Positions 32,860 through 44,320 are shown, counted from the first letter of the stretch. The stretch is DNA of 64,000 nucleotides from Phalacrocorax aristotelis (GCF_949628215.1 NW_027441092.1:372001-436000), one strand, 5' to 3'. Translations and numbers: made by a program. The notes: generated by a model from the letters alone, not told the origin.

Positions 32860-34284
32860 TAAAAGTAACCTTAAAGCCTGGAGCCAAGCCGGTAAGACAA
32901 AAACAATACCCTATTAAGCGAGAGGCTCAAGAAGGATTAGAGAAGTTAATTATAAAATTTTTCAGAATATGAGCTTTTAGTGGAATGTGAATCAGAATAT
33001 AGTACTCCTGTGTCGCCAGTAAAGAAATCTAGAGGCAAAGAGTATTAGCTAGTTCACCATTTAAGGGCTATATATCAGGTGGCCCAAGACATACATCCGG
33101 TAGTAGCTAATCCATACACTTTACTGACCTCTTTTAAAGGAGGAGCATAAATGGTTTACTGTACTAGATTTGAAGGATGCCTTCTTTTGCATACCTCCAG
33201 GCATAAAAAGTCAAAGCCTATTTGCTTTGGAATGGGAAAGCCCCACCACAGAATGAAAGACACAGCTAACATGGACCGTACTTACACAAGGATTTAAAAT
33301 TAGTCCTACGATATTTGGGACTCAGCTGGCAAGAAAAAAATTAGAAATGTAGAAATGTATAGAAAAAACAGAACCCAGGGAGAGGCATATTGTTACAGAA
33401 TGCAGGTGACATTCTGATAGTGGCAGAAAGTAAAGAATAATGTTTTGAAATTTTTAAATTTTCTGGGCCAAGGAAGATGCAGAGTTTCCAGAAACAAAAC
33501 CCAAATAGGAGAAGCAGCAGCCATTTATTTAGGATTTGAAATATCTCAAAGACAATTAGAAAGTGAAAAGAACGAAACTATTTGTCAAATTCCCAAACCT
33601 AGCGGCCCGAAGGAATTGAGAGCTTTTCTGAAAATAGTGAAATGGCGTCAGCTCTGGATTCTGAACTACAGACTCTATGTAAAACCATTATATGAGGCAT
33701 TGAAAGAATCAAAGGATAAATATTTAACCCGGACGCCCGAATGCCAAGCGGCATTCAAAGAACTGAAAAGAGCCTCGATGATGGCCCCTGCATTAGGCCT
33801 ACCTGATTTCGCTAAACCTTTTGAGTTGTTTGTCCACGAAAGACAACATTTAGCCCTTGGAGTGCTGACACAGCGACTGGGAACCTGGAAGAGACCTGTG
33901 GGCTACTTCTCCAAACAACTCGACCACGTGAGTAAAAGACGGCCTAGGTGTTTACGGGCAGTAGCAACAACAGCGCTGCCGATCCGGGAAGCCCCAAAGT
34001 TAACAATGGGACAGAAGATGACAGTATGTGTCCCGCACATAGCGGTGACTGTTTTAGGACAAAAGGGGGGTCGTTGGCTATCCCTTAGCAGAATGTTGAA
34101 ATATCACGTTGTTCTGTTAGAACAAGACGATGTGGAATCGAAGACTACTGCTATACTGAATCCTGCTACGTTTTTAACAACAGAAAACCTTACGGACAAT
34201 TTCGAACACGATCGCTTGCTAACTATTGAACAAGTCTATTCCAGCAGACCAGACCTGAGACACAAACCTCTGGGAAAATCCTGA
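32860..34284 (+). pseudogene. reverse transcriptase remnant with connection domain
   Basis: The fingers and palm are present but broken: WFTVLDLKDAFF at 33152-33187 holds the first catalytic Asp, an in-frame stop follows near 33253, then LTQGFKISPTIFG at 33281-33319. After a frameshift the YxDD box reads NAGD (33399-33410), so the catalytic motif is lost. The connection region is the best-preserved part, open for 279 codons from 33445 to 34284 (for example APALGLPDFAKPFELFV). Confidence 0.9.
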
Positions 34285-34840
34285 TCTGGAGTTGTTTACA
34301 GATGGAAGAAGCTCTGGGCGAGAAGAGAAGCGAATGGCCGGATATGCTGTCGTTATCGCCGCCGAGGGAACGGAGTCAGGGGTGCTGCCTGCAAACACCT
34401 CAGCACAGAAAGCAGCATTGGTAGCATTGAAGCGAGCTCTGCGAATGGCAGAAGGACAAAGGATAAATATCTAGACCGATTCCAAACGTGCATTTGGTGT
34501 GATCCACGATCATGGAGCTATTGGGAAGGAGAAAGGACTGCCATCAGCCCAAAAATCATCGATACAGCATAAAGACGACACTCTCCAACTTCCGGAAGAC
34601 GTGCAGAAACCAAAAGAAGTGGCGGTAAAGCGTTGCAAAGCTCATCAATTCGGCCAGACGGCTGTAAACATAAGCAAACGATTGACAGATAAAGCTGCAA
34701 AGAGGACTGCAGAGCAAGGTATCCTTGCGCTAGTACCAGTAAAACAGATCAGAATTCCAAAGTTGAAACCGAGATATAATAAATTGGATGAGCAATTAGC
34801 AGAACAATTGGAAACATCACAAAACACAGAGAGGTGGTAG
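34285..34840 (+). pseudogene. retroviral RNase H remnant
   Basis: In one frame: ELFTDGRSS holds the first catalytic Asp, the position expected to be Glu reads Ala (QKAALVAL), a TAG at 34472-34474 precedes TDSKRAFG, and a later KRCKAHQ and LTDKAAKR follow. One stop in an otherwise open 180-codon stretch makes this the least damaged enzyme domain, but it is inactive as it stands. Confidence 0.85.
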
Positions 34841-35416
34841 ATAACACCAGAAAAACAAGTAATAATAATAACAACCCCACAAGTTATGACAGAACTTGAA
34901 AAGAAAAGCATGATCAAACACATTGGGGTGTAGACGCTACGGTTTTGAGTTTAAAAACATCTGTAGCGTGTGTAGGCATGACAAGAATAGTTAAACCCAT
35001 AGTAGCTAAGTGTCCAATCTGTCCTAGAAATAATCCCCTGAACCAAAGGAAACCACCTTTAGGAGTAACAAAACAAAAAATTCTCCCGGAAATTATTAGC
35101 AAATTAAGTTCTCTGAGTTACCCAGACAAAATAGATAGAGCAGTATTTGTTAGTGCTGATTGACAAATTTTCTAGATGGCCAGAAGCTTTCTCGTGCTGC
35201 ACCAACAAAGCTAGAGTAGTAGTTAAAACGTTGCTGAAAGAAATAATACCGAGATTTAGAGTGCCAACGGGAATGTCCTCTGATAGAGCACCACATTTTT
35301 TTGCAGAGGTAGTTCAACAAATTAATAAAATTTTGGGTAGAAAATGGGACCTGCATACACCCTGGAGACCACCATCAAGTGAAAACTTTGAGAAGATGAA
35401 CCAAACACCGAACTGA
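34841..35416 (+). pseudogene. integrase remnant
   Basis: The zinc-binding part survives as CPICPRNNP in the 34945-35163 frame. The core lies in a different frame, 35147-35416: LVLIDKFSRWPEAF with the first Asp, SSDRAPHF with the second, and PPSSENFE with the Glu, so the catalytic triad positions are still visible. The C-terminal domain is missing. The frame stops at 35416, 67 bp before the polypurine tract. Confidence 0.88.
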
Positions 35417-35482
35417 CATAGTGGAATATTATTGATCTAGGATGGAAGTAGTGAGAAAATTATTATTTCAGAACTTCCATAC

Positions 35483-35490
35483 GGGGGAAA
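35483..35490 (+). promoter_or_regulatory. polypurine tract
   Basis: GGGGGAAA directly before the 3' LTR, the plus-strand primer for reverse transcription. Confidence 0.85.
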
Positions 35491-36044
35491 TGTAACCAAA
35501 GCGATGAAATCAACCAACCAGAGACAGTGTTCCATTACGGGAACATGGAGCGTACGAATCAGCGCATCCGTCGATCTGCATTTTAGTCCCTAGGCGATCG
35601 TTAATGCGAACAGAACAGACAATGTGCTTCTGTCAGAAAAGGATGACAAAACACGGTTTCGTGGAGCGGACTGAGAAAACTAGCGAAGAAGGCAAAAAGG
35701 TAATTCCGGCAGGGGGAGATCGCGACCACCGACTCACAGACCACCAGCGACCCAAGTAATACCACCTACTCAGAAGAGAACAACGGAAGAGGACAACCGA
35801 GCCTGCGCAGCGATTTACATACGGAACGAGCAAGTTTGTACCGATCAGTAGACAGGACAATAATGAATATGTATGAATACCTAAAATTTTGATCTACAAA
35901 TTGTACGGGAAAGGTGCGTGAGGTACGCACGCCAGGAGGAGCGATCCCCCGTGCATCCGGCGCCGTGAATAAACAACGCCTGCTCTTTAATACTAAATTG
36001 GCGTTGAGGAGTCGTTTCCGATTTTACCGCGTTTTTCGGTAACA
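35491..36044 (+). repeat. 3' LTR
   Basis: 554 bp, same ends as the 5' LTR, with AATAAA at 35968-35973. It has an extra segment of about 50 bp (around 35748-35800) and a 22-bp deletion between direct repeats compared with the 5' LTR. Confidence 0.95.
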
Positions 36045-36290
36045 CAGGGAGTCAGACCAAGAGGGCCAGAGAAAGACAAAATACCGACAGGCTACAGGAC
36101 AGAGCAGGAGGAATAAAAAAACGGAGCCAGAGCCAGGCAGAGAGAGGCGGAGATAGAAAAAGGAGCCACAGGCTACAGGACAGAGAGAGGGAGGACTGAA
36201 AAAGACGGGGAGGCAGGGAGCCACTCAGAGCGAGATGGAGAAAGAAGGTGCGGGGGGGGGGGCGCAAAAAAAAAAATAAAATTTTGCAGC
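36045..36290. repeat. purine-rich degenerate array, 3' part
   Basis: Continuation of the 28850-30464 array beyond the retroviral insertion, with anchors near 36105 and 36190. It merges into segment P1b. Confidence 0.7.
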
Positions 36291-36725
36291 AGGTAAGGAA
36301 AGAGAGGGGGCCGGGGGAGAGACAGGGAGGGCCCAGGACGCACAAGAGAGGCAACGGGGCCCCACTGGCCCAGGACTCACCGCGACTCTCGCTCTCAGCG
36401 CTGCTGGCACAATTTAGCCGTTCAGATGCTTCTTTCCCCTTCTCTCCTCCCTGCCTCTTCTGCAGCTCCAGACTCTAGGCCGTCCTCCACCTGAAGAGAA
36501 CACATGGGTGTCTTACAGCTCTTACGAGATGAGGCTTCCTCGGCACGTAGCCTAGCTCGCTCGTGCTGGAGCTGGGAGCAGGCGCACTGGGCAAGGGGGG
36601 CCAGGGGAGGCTGAGGGGGAGCTCTGGTGAGCTGGAGAGTCGGCCATCTTCGGCACCCTGGGCAGGGGGAAAAGGTCATCATCCTCCTCCTCCTTTCCCT
36701 CTTCCCTTCTATCAGCTCCCGAGTA
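36140..36725. repeat. segment P1b (paralogous to 25930-26365 plus 26945-27140)
   Basis: 36140-36563 matches P1a and 36565-36725 matches 26945-27140, joined directly, so 580 bp present in P1a is absent here. The minus-strand donor near 36380 (GTCGCG or similar, then GTGAGT) is conserved with that near 26180. Confidence 0.88.
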
Positions 36726-37037
36726 ACTCCTAGGGCTGCCCTCACCCACTCGCCTTTAGCATACCAGAAGCCTGCCTCGGCGGGTCGTTTGAAGCTTCCC
36801 ATCCCACCAGCCCCAGTAGTGCAGGCACACAAGGAGACACCCCTGCACCCACCAAAGGCGCTCGCTCACCTCGCCGGCAGCCCTAGGCCTCACCCGACAC
36901 AGGGAATCGTGTCCGACACACCACCACGCTGCAGCAGGAGCGGAGGAGGCCTTTCCTTACCAGGAAGCAGCAACGAGCACGGCGGCATCACCTCGCAGGC
37001 ACCGCAGCATCGCAGGGCTGTTACCTGCGGAGAGAGC
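36726..37037. other. no gene recognised
   Basis: Ordinary sequence between P1b and P2b with a minus-strand donor-like site near 36869 (GGCGAG then GTGAGCG). Nothing else identified. Confidence 0.5.
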
Positions 37038-37905
37038 AATGGGGATCACAGGGACGCCACCGCGCGTGCGCGGCTCCCGGGCTCAGTACCCAATTCTGGT
37101 CGCTGGGCAGCAGCATTATCTGAATTACTCTTCTCGATTAATACCATCCAGAAACCGTAACTTGGCTGCATCCACAGAGCTTCTATTCCTCTGCACCTTT
37201 CCCCCTCGCAGCCCCAGCAGCACCATTCATTGCCTCTGCACCAAACAGCAAAGCGTCTCGAGCATTTGTCCTTTCCTCTCGACCGCTTAAAAACGTCTGG
37301 TGCTTGCTACTGTCCATGCCACTGCCCCCCCCCATGCCCGAGGGAGGAGAAGCAGCACAGCAAACCTGGGGAACAAGGTTGGGTTCCCCACCCCCGCAGA
37401 ATAAGCCCCAGGAACTGCTGGTAGGCATGTGGCATCAGGGTTGTGATAGGGTTTTGTTTTGGTTTTCTTTTTTTCCCCGCCTTCTTTACATAATGTAATA
37501 ATTGGGGTTGCTTTTCCAAACTACTGAGTTCTGTGGGGACTTTTTGTGCTTTTACCCTACAAAAAACGGTCATTTTCACTTTCGGTTTTGTGCATGAGAA
37601 TGGTTGGTGGGTGCTTTTAGGTGGTTGTTCCTTCCCCACCACCACCCTTTTTTTCCTTTCCAGCTGCACAAATCCAGCTGGAGTTGGCTTTCCCAGAAGC
37701 CCCAAGTTGTTTTCTTTCCACCAGAATTCTTTCTGTTTTTTCACCCCCCATTGCAGACCCAGAGTAAGGGGTTTGAGGTATTTTTGTGCCCAGGCAGCAG
37801 CTCCCAGGCTGCATAAGCAGCCCCACAGGGGGAAGTCCCCGTTTGAGGGAATCGGCCCCAAATTGGGATGGGAAAGTGAAGAGAAGGAGAAAAAACCCTG
37901 AATAA
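37038..37905. repeat. segment P2b with one orphan minisatellite B unit
   Basis: 37038-37105 is a single degenerate B unit (CGCCACCGCGCGTGCGCGGC then GGTCGCTGGGCAGCAG). The rest matches P2a in two blocks, with about 700 bp of P2a missing. A 213-codon minus-strand frame (37307-37948) crosses it but its paralogue in P2a is frameshifted, so I do not call it a gene. Confidence 0.8.
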
Positions 37906-38298
37906 CCTGAAAAAGAACACCTACTCCAGCCCACCAAGCACCGGTCACCTTGCCTGACTCACCTCCAGGGCCCAGATCACGCTCGGCTCATCGCTTAGCA
38001 CCCTCGGATCACAAAAAAAAAAAGAGTAAAACCCATAATGGAGCCCTATAGCCATCAGTCACATCTTCCCTCCAGTACTACACAGACTCACCTTCTTACA
38101 GCGCTCCCCTGGGCCCTCCTCCGTTGCCCTGCACGACTCATCCATCTGCACCTGGAAAAACAGCGTTACTGAACAAGTCACCTGGAGGCACAGCAACAGC
38201 TTAACCATTCCACAGCTCTTGTGCCCACGTAGGAATACCGTCTAGAGCCCAACTACAGCCTGCCGTTAAAGGAAATGCATTAAATCAAACGTTAAGCC
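37905..38298 (-). repeat. dispersed module R1, copy 2
   Basis: Shows the upstream edge of R1 that is cut off at base 1: 'ctactccagcccaccaagcac' aligns with R2 'ctacttcagcccaccaatcac'. The exon-like interval on the minus strand is 38092-38151 with both splice signals intact. Confidence 0.7.
38092..38151 (-). other. putative 60-bp internal exon in R1, copy 2
   Basis: Identical to 159-218. Minus-strand neighbours are a donor at about 37963 and, past the copy junction, an acceptor (TGTTCTTTTTCAG) near 37907, so splicing across units is possible. Confidence 0.4.
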
Positions 38299-40083
38299 CT
38301 CGCACCTACAAGCCGGAACAGCAAAAACACCGCACGCTCGCGCACCCAGGGCGCAGCCCGACGGAGGTCCACGCGCACCTCGCCGGTTTGATGCAGAGCC
38401 ACCCAGCATCCCTGCGAGCACAGCTGCAGGCGCAACAGCAGTTTCACCTACACCCATCTCGGCGCGCAGCGCTTCTGAAGCTTTAAACTGAAAGCCCTAC
38501 CTTGACGCTTGGCCACACTAGAAGCGAGCCGTAGCTAGGACTCCACAGAAACACAGCAACACAAATTGCGCACCCACAGCGGCGACAGCTTCGCAGCTAT
38601 TTAGACCTGGAACAACAGAGAAAAGTAAAACAGCTTCATCACCCGCACAGGAAAAGCGGCAGACGGAGACAAAGGGTCAGCATTCATAGCCCTTACAGAA
38701 CACAGGCGTTCTCTCTCCTTCCATTCCTAAACCCATCTCTTAGGTCTAAATATCGCAGCCCTGCTGTGGCAATAGCGAGAGCGGGGAACAAGAGCCCTGC
38801 CGCCGGCCGTTTGTGCGGCAGGACACAAAAACAGAGGGACATGTTTTGCCACGCACAACCCTGAATCTCCTGAAAATTTATGTTTACTAAAAATAGCCAT
38901 TGGGAACATATTCCCAAAAACATTCGGCAATGAAACTTTTATGTGTTTGACACCCGCACATTTTTTGGGAACTTGCTATTTGCTTCCTGGTTTTGCTGGT
39001 CTTCCCTCAGAAGTTCTACCTGCAGCCAAGTTATTCATTCCTACCCGCCCGACCGGTTCAAGCATTCACCTTCCTGGTATTACCAGCACATTGACACAGG
39101 CGAGCAACTTAACTGCTCTTCTAAAACTATCCAAATGACAATTACAGCCCTGAAAGAGGAGTGGAAGAGAAGAAAAGGAGAGATCAGGCAGCAAAAGTGC
39201 TCTGCAGGCTGCTGCCGGCCAACACTGCACTCTTTTGTTAAAGCCACCCCGCCCCCCCAAACGCAACCAAAAAAACCCCATGACTGTGGAATGCGTTTTT
39301 TTTCTTTTCAGTAGTCCTTTTGGAGCTCATCCCTGTCTCAGCATCTTGTCTTGTCAGAGCATGAAGTGCAGATGATCTGTATCCCGATGACATTTGCATG
39401 GGATGAATACATTTTCAGAAATAGACCAGATCCGTGAGACTCCTGTCACCTTTGTGGTTTTAACAATCGTAACTCAATTTTATTGACTGACACACTTATG
39501 AGAAAACTAATTAACTTTGAAACTTAGCCTCTCCTCGGGGAAAAAACGTGTTAGACACCAAGTGAAACCGATTCAGAGCTCCGAACCACGATGGAGCCGA
39601 CAGAGCTGTTGTGACTTAGTTTGTATGATTAATTAATTGGTTAATAACTATTCTAAGCAGCGCAGAAAGAAGAGCTGGACCCAAAGAGGGTGCGCTGCGC
39701 TGGATCCAAAAAGCACCCTTCCTCCAGAGACCCGCCTCAGGTGGCGAGTTCGCTCTGGTGCATGCCGGCCTCCCGAACTTCGGGGTCCGATGTGACCGGA
39801 CCCCCACCTCCGGGGAGGGTCCTCGTACCCTGCCCAACCCCTGCTTTCCCCTGCAGCCCCCAATGCCCCCACCCCCCAGCCTGCACAAGCAGCCAAACCG
39901 GCTGCTGCTTTTGGCCCCCAAACCAGCTCACTTTGGGACCGGTTCTGAGCCAAAAAGCCCAGCTGCTGAGCCTGTTCTCAAGTCCCAAAAATGCAGCACT
40001 TGACCTCTGCTCCTCAGCCCAAAACCACACGACTTAGTCCCCTCGCTCAGGCCCTCAAAACGCACGACTCGATCTGTTTCAGG
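38299..40083. other. no gene recognised (copy of 366-2150)
   Basis: Near-identical counterpart; nothing additional seen. Confidence 0.6.
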
Positions 40084-41293
40084 GCCCCGGCGTCAGCCAC
40101 AGGAGCCTGCTCTCAAGGCCCAGGAACAGAAGAGCTGTGCTCTCCCCGTTCAGGGACCAAACCAGCTGAGCCTGGCTGCGTCCCGGCCCCCTCCGCAGTC
40201 CCCACGGGCAACGCTCAGGGGCGCGGAGAGCGCAGCCACCCCACAGCCCTGCACCCCCACGGCCCACGCGGGCACTGTCGGGGAGGCCTTGGGAACTGAA
40301 CTGCGCGGGCCCGGCCCCGCACCCCGGCGGGGCAGCCCAGCACCGGCCCGGCAGCGCTTTCTTCCTGCTCTCGCAGGCCGCGTTTCCCCGGCAGCGCCGG
40401 GCCCGCACCCCAACCCCACAGGGGGCCGGGCCCAGCCCGCCTCCAGCAAACCGCGGCGGCAGCAGCCAGGGTCCTTGCCTGCCTCGCGGGCAAGGGGGGA
40501 CCCGCCCGGCACCACAGGAGCCCCCGCCGGGGTCGCCGCCGCCGCCCGACCCCGACGAGGAGCAGCCGAGAGCCGGGTGGGGCTGCCCCTACTTCCCCAC
40601 GGCCGGGCACGTGCTCGGCCCCAAAACACAACCACCGACCCACGAAAGCGCTCGGCCCGGGGCCACTGCTGCCCGCAACCCCACCCCGGGGACTCCGCGG
40701 ACCGGGAGACCCCACAGCCGAAACCCGCCGACCCACAGCGCGCCCGGCCACGCGGCTCCTCACCTGCCCCCCGGCGCGGCTCCGGCTGCCCCACGGCCCG
40801 GCACGGAGCCGAACCCGGCCACCGGACCATCCGCCGCCCCCCCAACGCTCCGGGATGGTTCTCGTCCCTTTTCGCTCTGACGCCTCGAGCCGAGCCGGCC
40901 CCGCTCCTCCGAGCTACCGGCGGTGCCCGCTCGGCTGCTCGGGGCCAGGCCCTGTTGTTCTCGCCCAGCCGCGAGAAGCCGCCCCGGGGTCTCCTCGGTG
41001 CGTCCAGCCCCGTGCCGTGCCGGAGCGGGGAGAGCCGGGTACGAGCGCGGAGCCCTGGGGCAGGGGTTGCCCCAGTGCCGCCGACTGTGTGGGGGTGTGT
41101 CGTCCCCCCCCGCCCCACGCGGGGGGCGCACACACGGTACACCCGCGGGCAGGGGCATCCCCGGGGAGCCGTGCAGCCGGGCTGCGCCGTAGGAGGGAAG
41201 GGTGATGTTGGTTTCCCATTTTCCCCGCAGCCTGATCCTCCCCCTCCCCCGTACTGAGTCGCCCCCCCCCCCGCCCACCCCTTCCCGCGCGTT
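40083..41293 (-). promoter_or_regulatory. CpG-rich island 1, copy 2
   Basis: Same E-box and same minus-strand donor (exon end about 40764). A one-base change in a C-run near 41270 shifts the long minus-strand frame relative to copy 1. Confidence 0.5.
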
Positions 41294-42143
41294 ACAGCCC
41301 GCGAAAAAGCTTTTAACAACCCGATCAACAACACTCCCTTTATCCCTCTTCCAGCAGCAGCAGCAGCGAGAGATTAAGCCAACTGCAGCACAGAGGAAGA
41401 AGGCAAGGAGAGCCTTTTCAAGCAAGGGCAGGACAAAAATGCACGGCGTGGACAGGCACAGGAGAGGCTGCATTATCTGGAAAGCACAACACCTCCCCAA
41501 CGGCAGAAAATAAGGAACGAATCGTTTCCAAGGAGCTGCAGCAGACGAATCACCTTTTTCTTTATTGCTCTCCTGCCCTTTGTTATCCAAAGCGATAGGC
41601 TTCACCACCGGGCAGAAAATATCTGCCTAGATTTACACGGACAACCAGAAACAATCAAGCCACCCAGGAAAAAGTTCACAGCAGAGGTATAACAAACACA
41701 TCAGCAGCTAAAACATTTGTTACGCAGGCACAACTAGGCACTAAACAAAGGCTTTCCAACACTGGCGGTCTAGAACAGGTAGACATTAGCACAGAAGCAC
41801 AAGGGGCTCTGTCACCCTGCACAAATCTCCCCGTGCCTACACACGCACACGTTCAGAAGTTATTTATCAGAAAACGCACCAACTGAGCCATTTGCCACAG
41901 TCACCAGACTCACGACGTGATAACACGACACGGACACACGAGGTGGGCTCAGAGTTTTTAAGGCAAAAATACCTCCCCCGCCCCCCACCCGAGATCTTTC
42001 TGGCTCCGGACCTGCCATCTCCCCCGCACCAAACCTACCCGGCCAAAGGGTTTCAGGTGGCCCAAAACACAGTACACAGAAAATAGACGGGGGAAAGCCC
42101 TACATTGTGCAAAAGCGAACGATGCCCGACCAGGGCTTCTCTG
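41294..42143. other. no gene recognised (copy of 3360-4208)
   Basis: Same CAG run and acceptor-like tract; small indels accumulate just before minisatellite A. Confidence 0.5.
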
Positions 42144-43477
42144 CGGGGCCCGGGCCCGGCACGGAGCCGCCCCCCCCCCCCGCCCCGGCCCGGGCCCGGG
42201 CCCGGCACGGAGCCGCCCCCCCCCCCGCCCCCGGCCCGGGCCCCGGGCCCGGCACGGAGCCGCCCCCCCCCCCGCCCCGGCCCGGGCCCGGGCCCCGGCA
42301 CGGAGCCGCCCCCCCCCCCCGCCCCGGCCCGGGCCCCGGGCCCGGCACGGAGCCGCCCCCCCCCCCCCACCCCGGCCCGGGCCCGGGCCCGGCACGGGAG
42401 CCGCCCCCCCCCCCCCCACCCCCGGCCCGGGCCCGGGCCCGGCACGGAGCCGCCCCCCCCCCCCCCCACCCCGGCCCGGGCCCGGGCCCGGCACGGAGCC
42501 GCCCCCCCCCCCCACCCCGGCCCGGGCCCCGGGCCCGGCACGGAGCCGCCCCCCCCCCCCCACCCCCGGCCCGGGCCCGGGCCCGGCACGGAGCCGCCCC
42601 CCCCCCCCCACCCCGGCCCGGGCCCGGGCCCGGCACGGAGCCGCCCCCCCCCCCCCACCCCGGCCCCGGGCCCGGGCCCGGCACGGAGCCGCCCCCCCCC
42701 CCCCCACCCCGGCCCGGGCCCGGGCCCGGCACGGAGCCGCCCCCCCCCCCCCACCCCGGCCCGGGCCCCGGGCCCGGCACGGAGCCGGCCCCCCCCCCCC
42801 CACCCCGGCCCGGGCCCGGGCCCGGCACGGAGCCGCCCCCCCCCCCCCCACCCCGGCCCGGGCCCGGGCCCGGCACGGAGCCGCCCCCCCCCCCCCCACC
42901 CCGGCCCGGGCCCGGGCCCGGCACGGAGCCGCCCCCCCCCCCCCACCCCGGCCCGGGCCCGGGCCCGGCACGGAGCCGCCCCCCCCCCCCCACCCCGGCC
43001 CGGGCCCGGGCCCGGCACGGAGCCGCCCCCCCCCCCCACCCCGGCCCGGGCCCGGGCCCGGCACGGAGCCGCCCCCCCCCCCCCACCCCGGCCCGGGCCC
43101 GGGCCCGGCACGGAGCCGCCCCCCCCCCCCCACCCCGGCCCGGGCCCGGGCCCGGCACGGAGCCGCCCCCCCCCCCCCACCCCGGCCCGGGCCCGGGCCC
43201 GGCACGGAGCCGCCCCCCCCCCCCCCCACCCCGGCCCGGGCCCGGGCCCGGCACGGCGCCGCCCCCCCCCCCCCACCCCGGCCCGGGCCCGGGCCCGGCA
43301 CGGAGCCGCCCCCCCCCCCCCACCCCGGCCCGGGCCCGGGCCCGGCACGGAGCCGCCCCCCCCCCCCACCCCGGCCCGGGCCCGGGCCCGGCACGGAGCC
43401 GCCCCCCCCCACCCCGGCCCCGGGGTCGGGCCCGGCACGGAGCCGCCCCCCCCCCACCCCGGCCCCGGGCACGGAGC
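42144..43477. repeat. minisatellite A, copy 2 (about 29 units)
   Basis: Less than half the length of copy 1 and made almost wholly of units with C9-C14 runs (GGAGCCGCCCCCCCCC style). The homogeneous 45-mer block and the GGAGGCGCC block of copy 1 are absent, and the CCGGGGTCGG variant survives only near 43425. Unit length wavers around 45-47 bp because of the C-runs. Flanks on both sides are nearly identical to copy 1. Confidence 0.95.
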
Positions 43478-43489
43478 CTCCACCGCTGC

Positions 43490-44320
43490 CCGAACTCACT
43501 CACCAGCGCTCTCCGGCCCCTGGCCACGGCCGCGCTGCTCTCCCAGGCGGCTGCCGCAGGCGAGGGTCGGGCGCTGCCAGGCCTCCAGGAGTCCTGAGGA
43601 GCTGGCGGCCACCGCAGGGGATGGCTGCCTGCGGTCGGACTGCCGCGGCGCTCCCCGCCCAGCTCCGAGCAGTCTCCGCCGGCCACGGGCTTCCCACGCC
43701 GGGCCGCAGAGGGACCCCGGCACCGCAAAGAGACACCTCGCGGCGCAGCCGCCCCACGCACCGCTCCCACCTCCGCTCCGCCGCGCTGCGCCACCGGAAG
43801 CCGGAGCCCCGCGGGGCGGCCCTTAGAGGGCGGCCGGAAGGACCCGGCCCCCACCGGCCCCTCCCCCGCGCCGGACCGCCCCCGCGCCCAGCCGTTGAGC
43901 GCCAGCGCCCCCTGCTGGCCGGGCCGCGCTCAGCTCGCGAGGGCGCCGTGGGCCGGGCGGGGGGGGACGCGCCGGCTCGGGGCCAGCTCCTTTCGGGGCG
44001 AGCGAGCGAGCGAGCGGGAAACCCCTGCGGGCCCCGGTCACGGCCGGGCAGAGCCGCGCGCCCCTCCCAGAGCTGCTCAACGGGGCTGCCCCTCGTGACA
44101 CATACCGAGCCGTCCGCGACGGGAGCGGGCAGAGGAGGAAGGGGGCCGGCGGCCGCGGGGCCCCCGGCCGCAGGCACGGCGGGGGGGTGGGGGGCTGGGG
44201 CCCGTGGGGCCGCCCTGCTGGGTCACTGCCCTGCGCCGCACCGCGCTGGGGGGCTGGGGCCCGACCGGCGCCGGGGGACCGGGGGCAGCCACGAGCAGAG
44301 GGCCTGAGCTTAGCCACGGC
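43490..44320 (-). promoter_or_regulatory. CpG-rich island 2, copy 2
   Basis: Counterpart of 7262-8090, with several single-base gains in C and G runs that alter every long frame. The same minus-strand donor lies at about 43503. Confidence 0.5.
43904..43920 (-). promoter_or_regulatory. CTCF consensus motif, copy 2
   Basis: Exact copy of the 7678-7694 motif. Confidence 0.7.

Larger units (their letters stand above)
30465..36044 (+). mobile_element. decayed endogenous retrovirus, gag-pol without env
   Basis: Two LTRs of 527 and 554 bp, both starting TGTAACC and ending GGTAACA, enclose a primer-binding-site-like sequence, gag, protease, RT, RNase H and integrase remnants and a polypurine tract. 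Pol motifs and order fit a gamma-like (class I) element. The coding part is broken by many stops and frameshifts, and pol runs directly to the polypurine tract with no room for env. LTRs differ by roughly 20-25 substitutions plus two larger indels by eye, so the insertion is old. No clear target-site duplication is visible (flanks aaaagg and cagggag). It sits inside the purine-rich array. Confidence 0.95.
1..37933. repeat. macrosatellite/amplicon unit, copy 1 (about 37.9 kb)
   Basis: The sequence from base 1 recurs in the same orientation from 37934. The offset is 37933 up to about 4.2 kb, 36230 at 8.4 kb, 36483 at 15 kb, 36482 from 16.5 to 23.5 kb and 37040 at 24-25.7 kb. Each change of offset falls at a minisatellite or an indel. 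Between those points the copies differ by a few bases per kb by eye. The window opens inside a unit, so base 1 is an arbitrary phase and not a real boundary. The unit holds no intact protein gene that I recognise. It contains minisatellites, CpG islands, ancient internal duplications and one retroviral insertion. Confidence 0.97.

Noticed and set aside
30455..36055. Target-site duplication of the retrovirus
   Set aside because: Flanks aaaagg and cagggag match only partly. With purine-rich repeats on both sides a short match would be meaningless.
1..37933. Ribosomal DNA repeat unit
   Set aside because: The unit size is in the range of some rDNA units, but I see no 18S, 5.8S or 28S sequence.
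37307..37948. 213-codon minus-strand frame in P2b
   Set aside because: The paralogous segment P2a is frameshifted relative to it, and the sequence is low-complexity in parts. No homology is recognised.
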